From the NCBI GenBank assembly GCA_000827495.1, contig KN817563.1, forward strand, positions 124,001 through 188,000: a stretch of 64,000 nt of DNA. The letters are read 5' to 3'. Shown here one piece after another: positions 12,601-25,500 of this stretch. The notes under the pieces are model-generated. The model was not told where the DNA came from, did not search any database, and worked only from the letters and a program-made list of their open reading frames with translations. Made by a program: the position numbers and the translations under genes. Numbering within the stretch: position 1 is the first letter of the stretch; each line of letters opens with the position of its first letter. The stretch is from Hypholoma sublateritium FD-334 SS-4. Taxonomy: Eukaryota > Basidiomycota > Agaricomycetes > Agaricales > Strophariaceae.

Positions 12601-15600
12601 CAAATAAAATGCAAGGAAATTTTGAGTGGCCGGCATGTGCAGGTACCCGGTAGAATCCGGGATTTGAAATTCCATCCTTTCGTTTGTTCCGACACAAGGA
12701 TGGATCAAGGATAGGTGTGATGAGGTTTGATGCTGTGTGATTTACTACTGAGTATCGTAAAAGTATTGAGCAAGATTTTACGTTATGGCCAGCTCAGGTC
12801 AAGGCGGTTTTGGCGTGATGCTCGTTGCAACGTTGAAATTCCAGCAGGCTTTCGAGTGAGTCGCATACTATATCCCCATACCCCCACGTCTGTGTGATTG
12901 GAATTATTCTGAACATGTGTAACATGTCCCTTGAGCATTTTCTTTGGGATAGCCGATATCTTCGACGCGGAACTTGCAGGAAGCCAACCTGTAATTTTTT
13001 TAGTTTGTTACTTCCGGTACCTTCGTGGCTCAGGAGCCTCAATAAGTACGGTGGTAGTTATGTACAACATGTCAAATAAATATAATGATAAAATCTCATG
13101 ACATGTTCAATCGGGGGCGAAGACCTATCCGCACTGCAAGGGGCTGGCTGGGGCTGGGAGCAAGCTGGGAGCATCAGCCGTTGATAAAAATTCAATCGTT
13201 AGCACACCGTAGTAGAGCCGAAGTAATTCATTTGATCCACACACATGCCTTGCCAACGTCCTTGGGCCAAGTTCACGCTGCGCAGATTAGATGGTCATAT
13301 AAACATGTGAAGTCCTTCTAGCGGCACCGTAGGCTGCGACTGATGTTTGGGTGTATTGGCTAATCTCCTTTCCATCAGGGCAAGAGATCTGGCAGTTATG
13401 ACGATCTTGCTGCTCTGATGTATGGAAGTTGAACACGGAGCCCCGGATCTGAGAAAGAAGGTTGGTTGTGTTAATTTTCTATCTTTGGCTTGCGGAGAGC
13501 AAATGAATCTGATCACAAATCTCCGTGGGCCTGTGTGGCGGTGTCTGTGCTGCAAGTCAGGGACGCTGCGCCCGCCCTTTATTCTCCTTCTCTTTCACCA
13601 CCATCACCCGTTGTGCAGAACCGAACTTCTTACTTATTCTTGGAATGCCTCTCCCGTCTGTTCGGAACTCGCGGGGCTATGAATATTGTCTGAGTAAAAG
13701 CACACGGAGTTCTATGAGCCCACCTACTCTTCCGAGTCTTCGACTACTGCGCTCGACGATTGAAAGGCTTTCTCTGCATCTGGTGGGGCTCAAATTACTT
13801 CCCACTGGGTCCGATGAACCCGCTTTCGTTCGCCCGCTGACGGTGACGTCTGGATATCCCATTCACTGGCACATATAGATTTTTCTGCCTGAATAACCTA
13901 CCGACGCGACTCGCAAACCGGTTCGTTCACTGGAGATGATTACCAAATGGTCTGAACTGCTGTCATTCACTCCTCCCTTATTTGGTCTGTATCAGCGCGT
14001 TTATGGCTTTAACGAAAGCTGTTGCATAGCCGCGCGGCGCACCAACACCTATCTCTGTCCACGCTAATGCGGTCCTCTTTTCCATTTCTCTCACCGAATA
14101 TTAGAGCCTTCCAGCTCTTTTGGAGCTTGAGACATGCCCAATACTATCTTGGTCCAACCTTGGCCTTATTGCTCTACACGTTCGATACACGCCTGCATTC
14201 TGACAGTTCCCGTTTACGCTCAGAGTCTGACTCGCATCTTGACGGGAATGTCGATTTGCAAGTTGTAACGAGGTAGCGCAACTGCGCTGTATTGCTACGG
14301 CTGTTCTCGACGAGATGCTGCTAATGCACTCCGTGCGAATTCTGTTTCGTGGGAAAATGAACGATAACCCAAATGCGGGAGTTAGCTAGGTGTTTGCACA
14401 TGCCGTAATCTGGCTAAGTATCACGATCGCCAAAACGGTCGTGATAGCAGATGATGGCATCCAGGTAACTTGCAATCAAAAGGCAAGTGCCAGGCCGCCT
14501 GGCTTCCCTTCCCTCCGACCGTATACCTATACCTACATGTACTTAGAATATAGTCCAAATTAGAAGTTCCTCCTAACATCAAGCAGTTTTCTCATATCCG
14601 CAAGCTACCTTTTACTACCCACGAGAATCAGCCTGTCAGCGCGCGCTGAGGTTGGACCGTTAGATGCTTATACGATGTGCTTCCCAATTGATCAGTACGC
14701 CGTTGCTGTATAGTTCATACGTGTTCCTTCTCCCAAACCCCTGTACGGTGTGCAGTGCCTTGCCTGTTTTTGCCTGGCTTCCATCTGCTGATTTGGGCTT
14801 GTTGCCACCTAGAACTGCTTTCCTAGGGCAAATTATTGACCGTTCTATAGCCGGATCCGAGTCGTGACCAGTCTCTTATTTCTGCTTTCAGGGTAAGTAG
14901 TATGAGAGTGACATTCCATTGTACCACCGCCGATGATCCCTGCAACCTCCATGCTGATACTAGCAGCGAAGCTTGCCACGGATTATGACAGTGATTCTCC
15001 CAAACCCGACGTATCTCGGCGGCAGTTAACCATTTTTCTTTCGTGTAGTAGGGCATTCAAGTTTATTAATATGGTCGGTCTGTGGCAAGGGCCCCTACTA
15101 ACTTTGAGAAACAACGAACCGCCGCGAATAACGAGGATTCTCCCGTGCTTTGCCTTCCGCGATATCATCAATCATTCAGTGCGCTGCATCGGTGGATGCA
15201 GATTACCTACATAATACATGCTTCAGGACCTAGAAACGAAACGAAGGATTTGTGAATCATGATCATCTCGCACTCACACCTGACCAGAGTGGCCAAACTG
15301 CATGCACGTACGTACACCCAACCCGGGGATGTTTCAGAATCCAATCGCTGGGGAGCAGTGTAGGCCCGACGCCGGAGACAAAGCTGAACAAAGGCGCCTC
15401 CACAAGACTTAGTTAATTCCATTGACAATGGAATATGTCTTCGGAAAATGAGACGACGCGTCTCCCCAACGTTCAATTCACCATAAATAGGTAAGACCAC
15501 GGGGCAGTATGCACGCAAAATATATTATACAGACCCCAAAAGGGGTGATGCATTCAGTTCGAAATACTGCGCGCCTGCATGGTGCCAGTTGGGTACCAAA

Positions 15601-17900
15601 CAAACCCTGTCACCGAGAGAGCCTCAGCCTCAGCAGTAACAATGAGAATGATGAACATTCGGGCTCGATGTTTTGTGTTCCAGAAGATCAGCGCTGAAGC
15701 GACCGTGTCCGTGTAGGTCCGTGTCGTCCAAGTGAATAATTACTCAGTCTCCTCCATTTGTCCATGACTGAACCTGAGCAATAAATAAGTGTCCTTCTAA
15801 GATTTACCGGGAACTGTTTACATACTTATAAGTAGCTTGCCCTTATTGCTTACTTCGCATGCATTTGGGGTTAACAAATAGGCAGTTGTTGTCTGATTCT
15901 TCCAGCCATTCAAGGCCACCGTTACGCAACCCCTAGGCTCCATCAAGCATCCACATAAATGACATTGTTTGCATACCTGAACTTCTACGCGGAGGGCTAT
16001 CTAAAGTATGCCCGAATGTGCAGGAGATTGAGGGTCATCATGTCTACCTTAAGTTAAAGGTTTGCATGCTCCATTGAAGTACCCTTTATCTCGCGAATCT
16101 CGGTGTGTATTCTGCACTGGCTATTTGCGCCCAGATTGATTTGTCAATAGTGACGGTGCAGCGAAAGGAATGCCCCGAAGCGGAAAATCCGTGGACGAAC
16201 ATAGGCGAACATCGCTCTGGAGTCAGAGCTGATGCGCATCACGAATCGCCATATCCGGCGCTGACGTGTTAAATTTCAGCGAAAATTTCGGTGTGTGCGT
16301 TTGGCGCTCGCCAGTCGCAAGGCGTCAACGGCGTGCTGTACAGCTCCGAGATCACGACCGGCGCAGCGCAAGAGCATATGTATAAAACGATCACACAAAT
16401 AAGCGCCAAAGCCATAGGACCGGTCCGACATCAGGCTGTTACCCGTATTTGGGTTATACGAAATCCCCACGCCGATTAGGACTTATTATTCTTTACATAA
16501 TATCTGACTACTGTTGAACTGCTCGTTTCCGGATATGGAATATCTCCTGGTTTGTGGCACATGGACACCGCCACAGCATGGCAAAATTGTATTGATCGAT
16601 CATCGGGATACTGAATACGGTTAAGAACGCCGGAATGGGCTGCAAACAACCGACTTAAAGCTGCATATTTCACGGCACGCAAGGCTCTCCGAGTTAGAAT
16701 GACTCTGTTAATTGTTGAGGAGCAAGATATGTTATAGGAGACGGCCGTTCCGCGCTCGTTCGCACCATTCAATACATTAATTTGGCCCTTTCTAGCCCTT
16801 TCTGCACCATTTCATTGCACCATTTCCAACGGTCACCAAGGTCCGTCACTGAATGTAATTTACATATCTATGTACTTGCCGTTTGTCTTTGGCGCCGTTA
16901 TTATTATTATAGTCCACAGAATTCACCGATCGTCCGAACATACGCAGCTCCGAATCGACGAGCCGAGTCGGAGGGAAAGTTCAAAGCTGGCCGCATCTTG
17001 GCGTCATTTATCAACCGACACCTATTCACATACGCATTGAATTCTCTGCGGATGACCAAACTGAACCCTGGCTGCATACATACTTGCAAAGTCTTACATA
17101 CAACTTCTTTCGCGGGTTCCCGAGGCCACAGCGTCCTGGTGGCATGATGCGTATATGAGGATCGCGGCTAGGCAATGGGCGGATCGTGGAGTTAGTAGTA
17201 CGCAGTCTCAGATAATTTATCGTGTCCACACTCTGCGCATCTGCGGTCAGCGAGTGACAGGCACCCAGGCTGCAGCAGAAACGATGTGGCCGTCCGCCGC
17301 GGCGCATAACAGCGAGCACTTAGGCCCCTTCACAGCCCACATAACAGATGGCATTGACAGCGATAGCGAACACTGCGGCTTCCTGGCGTTTGGTAGCGCC
17401 ACTCGACATATTCTCCAGATGATATACCACGCACGCTCTTAGAGGGGAGTTGCCAGACGGAATTTGACACACGCACTCGGCGTGATTGACCGATCTTGGT
17501 GGTCTGCATGCAGCCCCTGCAGCTGTGGCGACGTGCTTTATTTAAACATACTAGTTACATAGCCAAAGCAGTCTATTTTTCGACTGTATGAGCGTGGCCG
17601 AGGATGACAGAATAACTTCAAACCCGGAGTCCCCGAATGGTACCCATCATGCAGAGGCTGCAGATCAGAAGCCGGCGCCTGGTATCTTCGCGATGCAGCG
17701 AGCATCCAAGGAGAAGAGAACATGCTTTTTACACACCGCCCGCCAAATACGCGGCTCGACGATGCCAATTCGCCTGTCTCCTTGCGTCTTGCCATGCAGA
17801 TAGGAAAGCTCCATTCCCGTAGCGCACGCGCACCCTGCGGGGCTATGTACACCCAGGCCATCGTCGTGATCAGCACCGATCCGTTCGCGCCAGATGCCGG
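9636..17900. other. Gene-poor stretch, no supported gene
   Basis: About 8.3 kb with only short open frames in all six frames, none carrying a motif I recognise and none that can be chained through plausible introns into a family match. Codon-like composition appears briefly near 11660-11760 (plus; KYMIFDKWRR, then PFPAVYASQLARMINEYI) but stops soon after; it may be a relic of an unknown gene. I see no intact transposase, reverse transcriptase or long terminal repeats. The first 100 bp contain the UTP18 promoter. Confidence 0.5.
9709..9718. promoter_or_regulatory. E-box CACGTGATCA upstream of UTP18
   Basis: The decamer CACGTGATCA lies 74 bp upstream of the UTP18 start codon. CACGTG is the core site of Cbf1/USF-type bHLH factors. 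The same decamer recurs at 32958-32967 in another promoter. Function is inferred from the sequence alone. Confidence 0.4.
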
Positions 17901-20587
17901 TGGACCTTGCACGGACGCAGGACCGCTGCTCTGCGTCCCACGTTCCAGTTCGACGCGTCGAATTCATGAATCTTGGTCTAGCATATTTGGGGGAGCACCC
18001 GCCGGATCGACAGCACCTATGCAGGCCCTACACGCACACGGGCGTGAATAGATAGACAGTCTGAGACAGGTGCACCTGCGCAGCAGCGAGACACCGCGGA
18101 GCGCATGCGCAGCGCGCGTGGGGACCGCGCCGCTGGGTATCCGGATGCGGTGCATTGAATCGGTGGTGGCGCTCGCTCCAGGGTGCGGTGCGAGCGTGCA
18201 GACTCAGACGCGCCTGTCACGGTCTCTCTGCGTCCGCCTTCGCTATTATTGGCGCGGCGGCCGTTCACTGCGCAGTTGAAATTACTTGCACCACGATGCG
18301 GGGTGCCCATCGCCTCCGCGTCTCTGCGCGGATGCGCTCGCGCCCCGCGTGTTCGCCGCCGAAGGCGCGGGGGTTGTTGGGGCACCGCACCGCTCGCGGG
18401 ATCGCTATGCTATATGTGCGTGCAACGAGTGAATAATTGAAAATCCCCGGACAAGCTCGGGTGCACTTCATGGACCAGGAGCGCTATTCGCACTCAGTGG
18501 TCCCCGACTCCCCTTGCGGTCTACTCCGCGCGGGGCGCGCTTGGCGGGTGACGACAGCATGGAGTCCATGGAGCCTGACTTCGACTGAAAGGAACCGTAC
18601 GCTGTACGCGCGAACAGTTTTGGGACGCCACTGAGAGCTCCAGCTACATATAGCGATTGTGATGTGGAGGCGGCATCCGCACCGCATCGCGTTCCTGCAG
18701 GTTGCAGCTTGAACGCACGCGTGTCCGCATTCGTTAATTGGTCCGGCGGTGCCCGCCCCGGCCTCGTGCTGAAGTGCGAAGCTGTCACTTTTTGCTTTCC
18801 TTTTTACTATGCGGAGGTATGTAGGTGCGGTGGGTGCGCCAGGAATTCCACTGTCGGAGCGCAGGACGTCTTTCGTGCGTATTGTCGCCGCGGTCCCCTT
18901 GCGTGCAGTCGCCTCCGAGCGCCGACGGGACCTCGACCAAGCGGGCCGTGTTTAGAGTGTTGATATGATTGCTGTTAACTTCACTTCAAGGAGCACAGCG
19001 GGAATGAAAGGGACAGCGTCACCCTAATTTAAACGCTGTTCTGTAATTTTGCTTGACGAATGTCGTGGCCGGGCGATGGCTATCTGGCACGCAGACCAGC
19101 GTAGACTGTCGTCGCGGGCCGACTATAGCATTAGCTAGCGCCGGGCAGGTGTATGTAACGCAGGGTGCGTGCACGCTAAGTAAATAGTTGATAACCATGG
19201 GTGATGGTGCCGGACCCGGGCACCCAAGTTGAAGCGAAGGCGTCGGAGGACCCACGAAATTTTGAAAATTTGGAAGACGACGGGGAAGGCGCTAAAAAGC
19301 CAGCGGGCCGAGGCGCTTCAAGCGGCGGCTTGAATTCCGACGCGGCGCGAACCTGCAAGGGTACGGCGGGGTAGACAATTGCGCGTTCCCTTTGCGGACA
19401 TGTGGGCGCTAGGGACTCATTTATCCCAATTGCATACTCTAGAAGTAAGTACTAGCAAACGCCGTAGCCTGTTCCGATTCGCGGTAGAGTCAGTGGCACG
19501 AAAATATATGCGATACTGAGAATTCAAGAGGTGCATTGGGCATTACCGCTATTAGGGTCGCCGTATTAGTCGATAGCTTGAACTTAGGAGCACGGCTTGG
19601 CTCGATGGGCCCCGGTAACGGTGCGACTCGGATGGAAGGAAGTGGTATTATGCACCCTAACGTCAGTCGTCAATGAGTGCAGCCGCTTTTGACTTTGAGA
19701 ACGGCTCATATTGAAACTGCGATGAATACCTGCCCCGTATGCACTCTGTCGTCAACTAACAGGGGCTCTTCAAACTGCCGTAGTCTACTATCACGAACTT
19801 GCGCTTGAAGGAGAACGACGGTAAGTAATAACAGTGCGATGGACCGCAGGAAGCGGTCTTATGCCTGCATTCCTAACGTTAACGGACTTCGTTAATTTTT
19901 CAAAAATCATGATCATGTTGAAACGGCGTGCCGTGATGCGATGACTATCTGCTCCGTATGTGCCCTGCAGCACATTCATTTCGTCGACTGTGGTACTCAG
20001 CGATTTGCAGTGTTGACCAACTAACTTACTAATTAACTAAATAGCGCTGGCTTGCGGTGGCGGCAGGGGGGCCGCGTCTGCGGAGGGGCATAAAGCACCA
20101 GCCTGAAGCGCCGTCAGGGCGGGTCGGGGAGACGACGGCGCCCGACGCTCGGGCGACTCTATAGAGATACACTGCGTGCGTCGAGATGCGGTTGCGTGGT
20201 CGGGCGCGCCCCCGCGGAGAGCGCGCCGCGTCGGCGCCTGCAGACGGCGCACCGGCGTTGGGATGCATGGGTTGGGGACAGCTGCAGCTCTGCATGCAAG
20301 TACTGCACTAGGATGGTACTATTATTCGTCGTTCGCGAATCTCGATGGCACGGGAATATGTGTCGGTATTTTATTGTATCTTGGTCTGTACGATGAGTGC
20401 TGTCGCCGCTGTATGGGTGTCGGCCGGTTAGATTTACTTGGGGGCAGCGCTGGGTCGGCGGGTAGTGGCATTAGGAGCGCCTCGACGCCAGGAAGTTTTT
20501 TTCTTCTTCATTTTCTTCTTCTCTTGCTCCAGTTTTTCTTGCTAAAAAAAATCGCCTCCTTCTGCCATGTATGCTCCTGTATGTGAA

Positions 20588-20960
20588 CTACATCGTCGAC
20601 TTGGACGATGCCATTGAACGATTGGCCGAATAAGCAGCGCCGGGCGGGGTCGGTGGATGTACATAAAATGCACTAAGTACAAAGGGAGTTCAATGGTGTG
20701 CGAATATTGCTCGCGCGTCCCGGCGCTGGCTTACGCAGCGGCGCCCACGAAGGGTGCGAGTAGGTGCGAGTCAGCGTCGCGTGAAGGGCCATCGGCGCGG
20801 GCCGACGCGAGCCTGCATATGTATGTAGCGCCGCCGACGCGCCTCTGGCCCAAGTGTCGCGTCCATGCAAGCACGAGCAGCGGTCCGACGCGTCGGGCGC
20901 CAGCGGCTCGGGCGGTGGCACCCGCGCATTGCCAGCGCTGTTCGGGCGCGTGTATGCTCA
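20588..20960 (+). repeat. Tandem direct repeat, unit 1 (about 373 bp)
   Basis: Begins CTACATCGTCGACTTGGACG and matches the next unit almost base for base over long blocks (AAGCAGCGCCGGGCGGGGTC; GGCGCTGGCTTACGCAGCGG; GGCCATCGGCGCGGGCCGAC; CGCCGCCGACGCGCCTCTGG), ending with CCAGCGCTGTTCGGGCGCG. It carries about 50 bp absent from unit 2, in several small indels. Confidence 0.85.
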
Positions 20961-21280
20961 CTACATCGTCGACTTGGACGATTCCATTGACCGAATAAGC
21001 AGCGCCGGGCGGGGTCGGTGGACGTACTTAAAAATGCACTAAGTGAAAAGCGAGCTCAATGGTGTGCGAATATTCCTCGCGCGACCCGGCGCTGGCTTAC
21101 GCAGCGGCGCCCGCGAAGGTGCGTGAAGGGCCATCGGCGCGGGCCGACGCGAGCCTACATATGTAGCGCCGCCGACGCGCCTCTGGTGCAAGTGCGTCCA
21201 CCGCGTCCACGCACGCCAGATGCACTCGCGCTCGCGTGCGGCAGGCGCAGCGGCACTGCCAGCGCTGTTCGGGCGCGCAG
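20961..21280 (+). repeat. Tandem direct repeat, unit 2 (about 320 bp)
   Basis: Abuts unit 1 directly and opens with the same CTACATCGTCGACTTGGACG. It shows the same order of blocks with fewer bases between them and ends with the same GCGCTGTTCGGGCGCG. The head-to-tail arrangement points to a local tandem duplication, old enough to have diverged. Confidence 0.85.
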
Positions 21281-22570
21281 CTTGATATTCGTCATGTAGC
21301 TAAGTATGATAGAGTGGGCGTGCCACCGGGTGTCAGTCGTGACTTGTACTTGGCCTTGAGCTTGAAGGAGCACGGGAAGCGGGGTGGGGTGGGTAGGTTG
21401 TGCGCCCGAACCTCAACAAAGTTTTTTTTGTTGATGAAAAATAAGCGCCGTCGACGTCCATTGTTGTAGCTTAGATAATTGAATGGGCGATATGAAATTT
21501 GAAAGGCCAATGCGCACGGACGTCAACTCGTTTTTTTTTTCTGAGTTTGTGGGATAGGTGGGTGTACGTGATGCACTATGAATAATAGCGTTTGCATTCG
21601 CGCTGTCGTTGGATCGTCCCGACGCGCCGTGAGGGATGGGTACGGGTGCGAAGGCGCGGGCCGATGTGCTGCGAGCCTGCATAGAGTGCGCGCCGGTACA
21701 TAGACGCGCTGGGCACCACCGCGAACTTTGAAGAACGCGTTGCTGCGTCGCGTCGCGTCGCGTCACGGCGGCCGGATGTATCTTTAAAAAAAATGTTTTA
21801 CGAAAGGAACGCGGCGCTCGGCCGCAGGAAGGGGCGTCGTTCGCTGGGAAGCGGTATTGTGTACCCTAAAAAACGTCGACAAGTCAACAAGTTTTTTCTT
21901 CTCCTTTTTCAGAGGAAAGATGACTATCTGCCCCGTATGTATACGGTTTGTATGTAATGCACTAAGCAAATAGCGTCTGATGCAGCCGATATTCGACTGA
22001 CTCGACGCGGAGACGGGCTGCGAAGTAGCTTGAAGGGTCGTCGGCGCGGGCCGAAGCGCGGCGCGGGCGAGGCTGAATGGAGTCAGCGGAGAGCGCCCGA
22101 CGCAGGGCGGCTGCGGGGATCCACTGAGAGGAGGTGCGCCTACAAGTATTTCCTTGTGCGGACCCGCGGGCGCGCGAGGATTCGCGCGCGGAGAACGCGC
22201 GTATAGCCGCGTCGCGTCCGCGCTGGAGTGAGCGGTGCGCGTCCCAGATTAGAAGGGAGAAATAAATCATAATTATAAATGCGTGGGAGGAGCGACACGT
22301 GATGCATCCGAATACGGACTTGTGGTAAGGCTATGGGGAATCCCTGGGGAATCCCCGCCGTGGTGCCGGGACGCGCGAGTGATGCGCGGACGAAAGGGGA
22401 TGGAGGATTGAAAATGAATAGTTTGCGCGTAAATAAACAATTATTTTGCGTAATTGGAGTTTCTGGGGCGAGCCAGTTCGCTTTGGCGGGGCCGGGCTGG
22501 GGGCGAACCCCCCCCGGGATATATCTGGCGCGCATCTGTATATGACTGCGACGCTGTGCTCGCCTGCGCC

Positions 22571-25500
22571 ATGGCCTTTTACTCCCCCCTCGCCTTCTCC
22601 ATGCACGCGCCCCAGCCAAGCGCGCCCCCGCCGTCCGTGCGCGCCGCCGCCGACCTCCTCGCCCGCGCAAGCAGGCCCTGGCGCGCGCCCTACTCGCCGT
22701 CCCCCCAGCCGATGCCAACGCCCCCCATGACCGCAACCGTCTCGTCCCGCCCCGCCCCCGAGTACTACAACGCCGGCCCCGCCGCCTACCACGCGCCCCA
22801 GCAGCGCCCCACGCTGCCCCCCATCGCGCACCTCGAGCGCCTTGCGCAGCTGCCGCCCCGTACGTCCCATGCTGCGCGCGCGGCGCCTTTGTCTGACGCC
22901 GATGCAGTCACGCCGCCCGACGACGCGGGCCTCCCGGCGTACGCGTATCCCCCGAGCAGCAGCACGCCGCCCGCGCTTGTGTACGCGGACGCACACCCCG
23001 AAGCGCACATGTCCGTATATGCGCCCCCGCCACCCCAAAACGATGAATTTTTCGCGCCACCCGCGCAGGTGTATGCGCACGAGGCACACAGCGCGCCCCC
23101 TCAGCTGCAAAAGCCGCACGAGGAGCACCAGCATCACCAGCACCACCAGGAGCAGCAGCAAGACGAGGAAGAGGACTCGCAGCTCGAAATGGAGATATCA
23201 CAGCCCGACCCCCAACCTGCGCTTGTACCCTTGCCAATGGCGCCGGCGGAGGAGGCCTACGTCGTCGACTGGCTCGACTTCACGCGCACGCGCTCGGCGC
23301 ACTTCATCGCTGAAAAAACATGCGAGATGATCTGCTACCTCTGGTTCGCCGGGCCGCCCTCCGCCTCCACCGCCACCAGCAGCGCAATGGAGACGCCGCC
23401 ACCTACACCCCCAAGCACTCACGCAACACCCGCGACGGGCGGCGAGGGCCTCTTCGCCTCGCCCGCGCTGGGGCCGGCGGCACCGCGCGCGCCGAGCTCC
23501 GCGCCGTCGACGCTGCAGCTGCGCGCGACGCCGACGTTCGTCGCGTTCATGCAGAAGCTGCTCGAGACGACGCAGGTGTCGCAGAGCGTCATCGTGCTGA
23601 GCCTGCACTATATCTACCGCCTCAAGGAGCGCAATAGGCACACGCCGGCGCAGCCGGGGAGCGAGTTCCGCATCGGCGTCGCGGGGCTGATGATGGGGAA
23701 CAAGTTCCTTGATGAGTGCGTTTTTCCACCTTTGATCTTATAGTTAACAAGCTGACTCGGGTATAGTAATACATACACGAACAAGACCTGGGCGGACGTC
23801 TCGGGCATCGCGCTCTCCGAGATCAACCGCATGGAGCGCGAGTTCCTCCTCGGCGTCGCGTTCAACCTCTACGTCGACCGCGCAACGTACGCCGCGTGGC
23901 TCAACCTCCTCAAGGGCCTCGTCCTCGCGAAGGAGCGCGACTGCCGCCGCTACGGCAGCGCACGCCGCCCGCGCGCCGTCGAGCGCGCCGAGCGCGAGCG
24001 GGATCGCGAGCGCACCGACCGCGAGCGCGATAGGGATAGAGACAGGAGCGAGCGCGACCGCGCGCGCGAGCGCCGGCGCAACTCCGTCCTCGGGAGCGTC
24101 GGCCCGCCTGTGCGCACGCACACCGCCGCGAACGTCGCGACGCACCCGCGCACAGGCGCTCACGCGCACGCGCGCCATGGGAGCCGCGCGCGCTCGACGT
24201 CGCCCGCGGCGCCGGCGGTGTACGTCCCGTATGCGCCGCCGCCTGCGACTTCGGCGGGGGGCGGGGGGTATTATGCGTATGCACCGGCGCCAGTGCCGAG
24301 CCAGGGGCAGCAGGCGTATGTCCTACCGGCGCCGTCGGTGCAGCCTGTGTATGCGTCGTACCCGTCGGGGACGTCGTCCGCGTACACTTCTCCATCGCCG
24401 GCGCCGGCGCTCCTGCCCGCAGCGCCCGCGGTTTATGCGCACGCGCCTGCTCCGCACCCGCATGCGCTTGCCACCGCACACGCCACCGCACATACCCATG
24501 CAACACCAGCCGCACACGCACACGCACACGCGCCGCCGCACATTGCGATGCACGTGACGACCGCGATCCCGCGCGCGGGCTCGAAGCGCACGGCGGAGGC
24601 CGCGTTCTCGCCGACGAGCGCGGCGTTCGCCCCGGGGGCTTTAGGCCCGCCGGCGAAGCGCACCTTGGGGCTGCGCATCCCCGACGCTGTGCCGAGCAGT
24701 GGGAGCTCGGGTGGAGAGAGCGCGAGCCCGCTAGAGGGCCTGGGGAGCTTTGGCGCGCTGAGCTTGGGGACGTCGCCTGCTAGGGATAGGGAGCGCGCGG
24801 AGAGGGTGGAAAGGGAGGAGAGGGAGAGGGAAAGAGAGCTCGCGGAGAGGGAGAGGGAGGAGAGGGAGCGCGAGCGCGAGTGGGAGTGGGCGAGCGCGGG
24901 CGCGCGTGTGCGCCCTGAGACGCTGTCGTCGGGGTATGCGTACGCGCCGCCCGCGGGCGGCGATGCGAGGCGCGGGGGGGTGCCGCAGGTTCGTCTGTTT
25001 TTCCTGCCGTCGTCATCTCACGCGCTGACAATTCTTATTGTCATTTTTAGAACTTGTACTTCTACACGCTCGCGTGCTCGCCTTTGCGGCCTGACACCGA
25101 CTCCTCTGCCTCTGCCTCCTCTGCCTCTGCGTCTGCATCTACCTCCAACGCAGCCTCGTCAGCGTCCGCGGGTCCTGCCCCGGCCCCGGGCGCGGGTGCG
25201 CAGGACGGCAGCGGCCTGGGGCACGGGCACCGCCGCGCGCGGCTGAGGTACCACCAGCCCACGGCGTCGGGCGCGGGCGCGCCGTATGCGTATGCGGACA
25301 TGAACGCGCCGGCGGGCGGGCCGTATGGGTGGGCCCCAGCGCCGGTGCATGGTGGGCAGCAGGTGCAGCTGCGCGCGCAGGTGCCGTCGCAGCAGCAGCA
25401 ACAACAACAGCAACAGCTGCAGGCGCCGCAGTACCTACACCCACAACAGCACCCCCACCAGCAACATCACACGCGCGCCGTGCAGAGCGCCGCGGCGAGC

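Larger units (their letters stand above)
17900..22330. repeat. GC-rich region with a family of diverged direct repeats
   Basis: Composition turns GC-rich from about 17.9 kb and shared modules recur. Module one: a start like TGCACTAAG..AAATAGCG followed downstream by GCGCGGGCCGACGCGAGCC, seen near 20670-20820, 21030-21165, 21570-21690 and 21955-22065. Module two: a GCAGGAAG(C)GG..TATTGTG/TATGC start leading to CTATCTGCCCCGTATG, seen near 19620-19750, 19840-19960 and 21800-21945. Copies differ by substitutions and indels. No coding capacity is recognisable. It may be an old non-autonomous element or a decayed satellite-like array. Confidence 0.55.

Noticed and set aside
9636..17900. Decayed LTR retrotransposon
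   Set aside because: Suspected because of the gene-poor DNA, but I found no reverse transcriptase, integrase or gag motif, no primer-binding site and no terminal repeats.
22331..23161. 276-codon frame on minus opposite the cyclin start
   Set aside because: Gly/Arg-rich antisense shadow of GC-rich Pro/Ala codons. No motif, and the plus strand encodes a real cyclin box.
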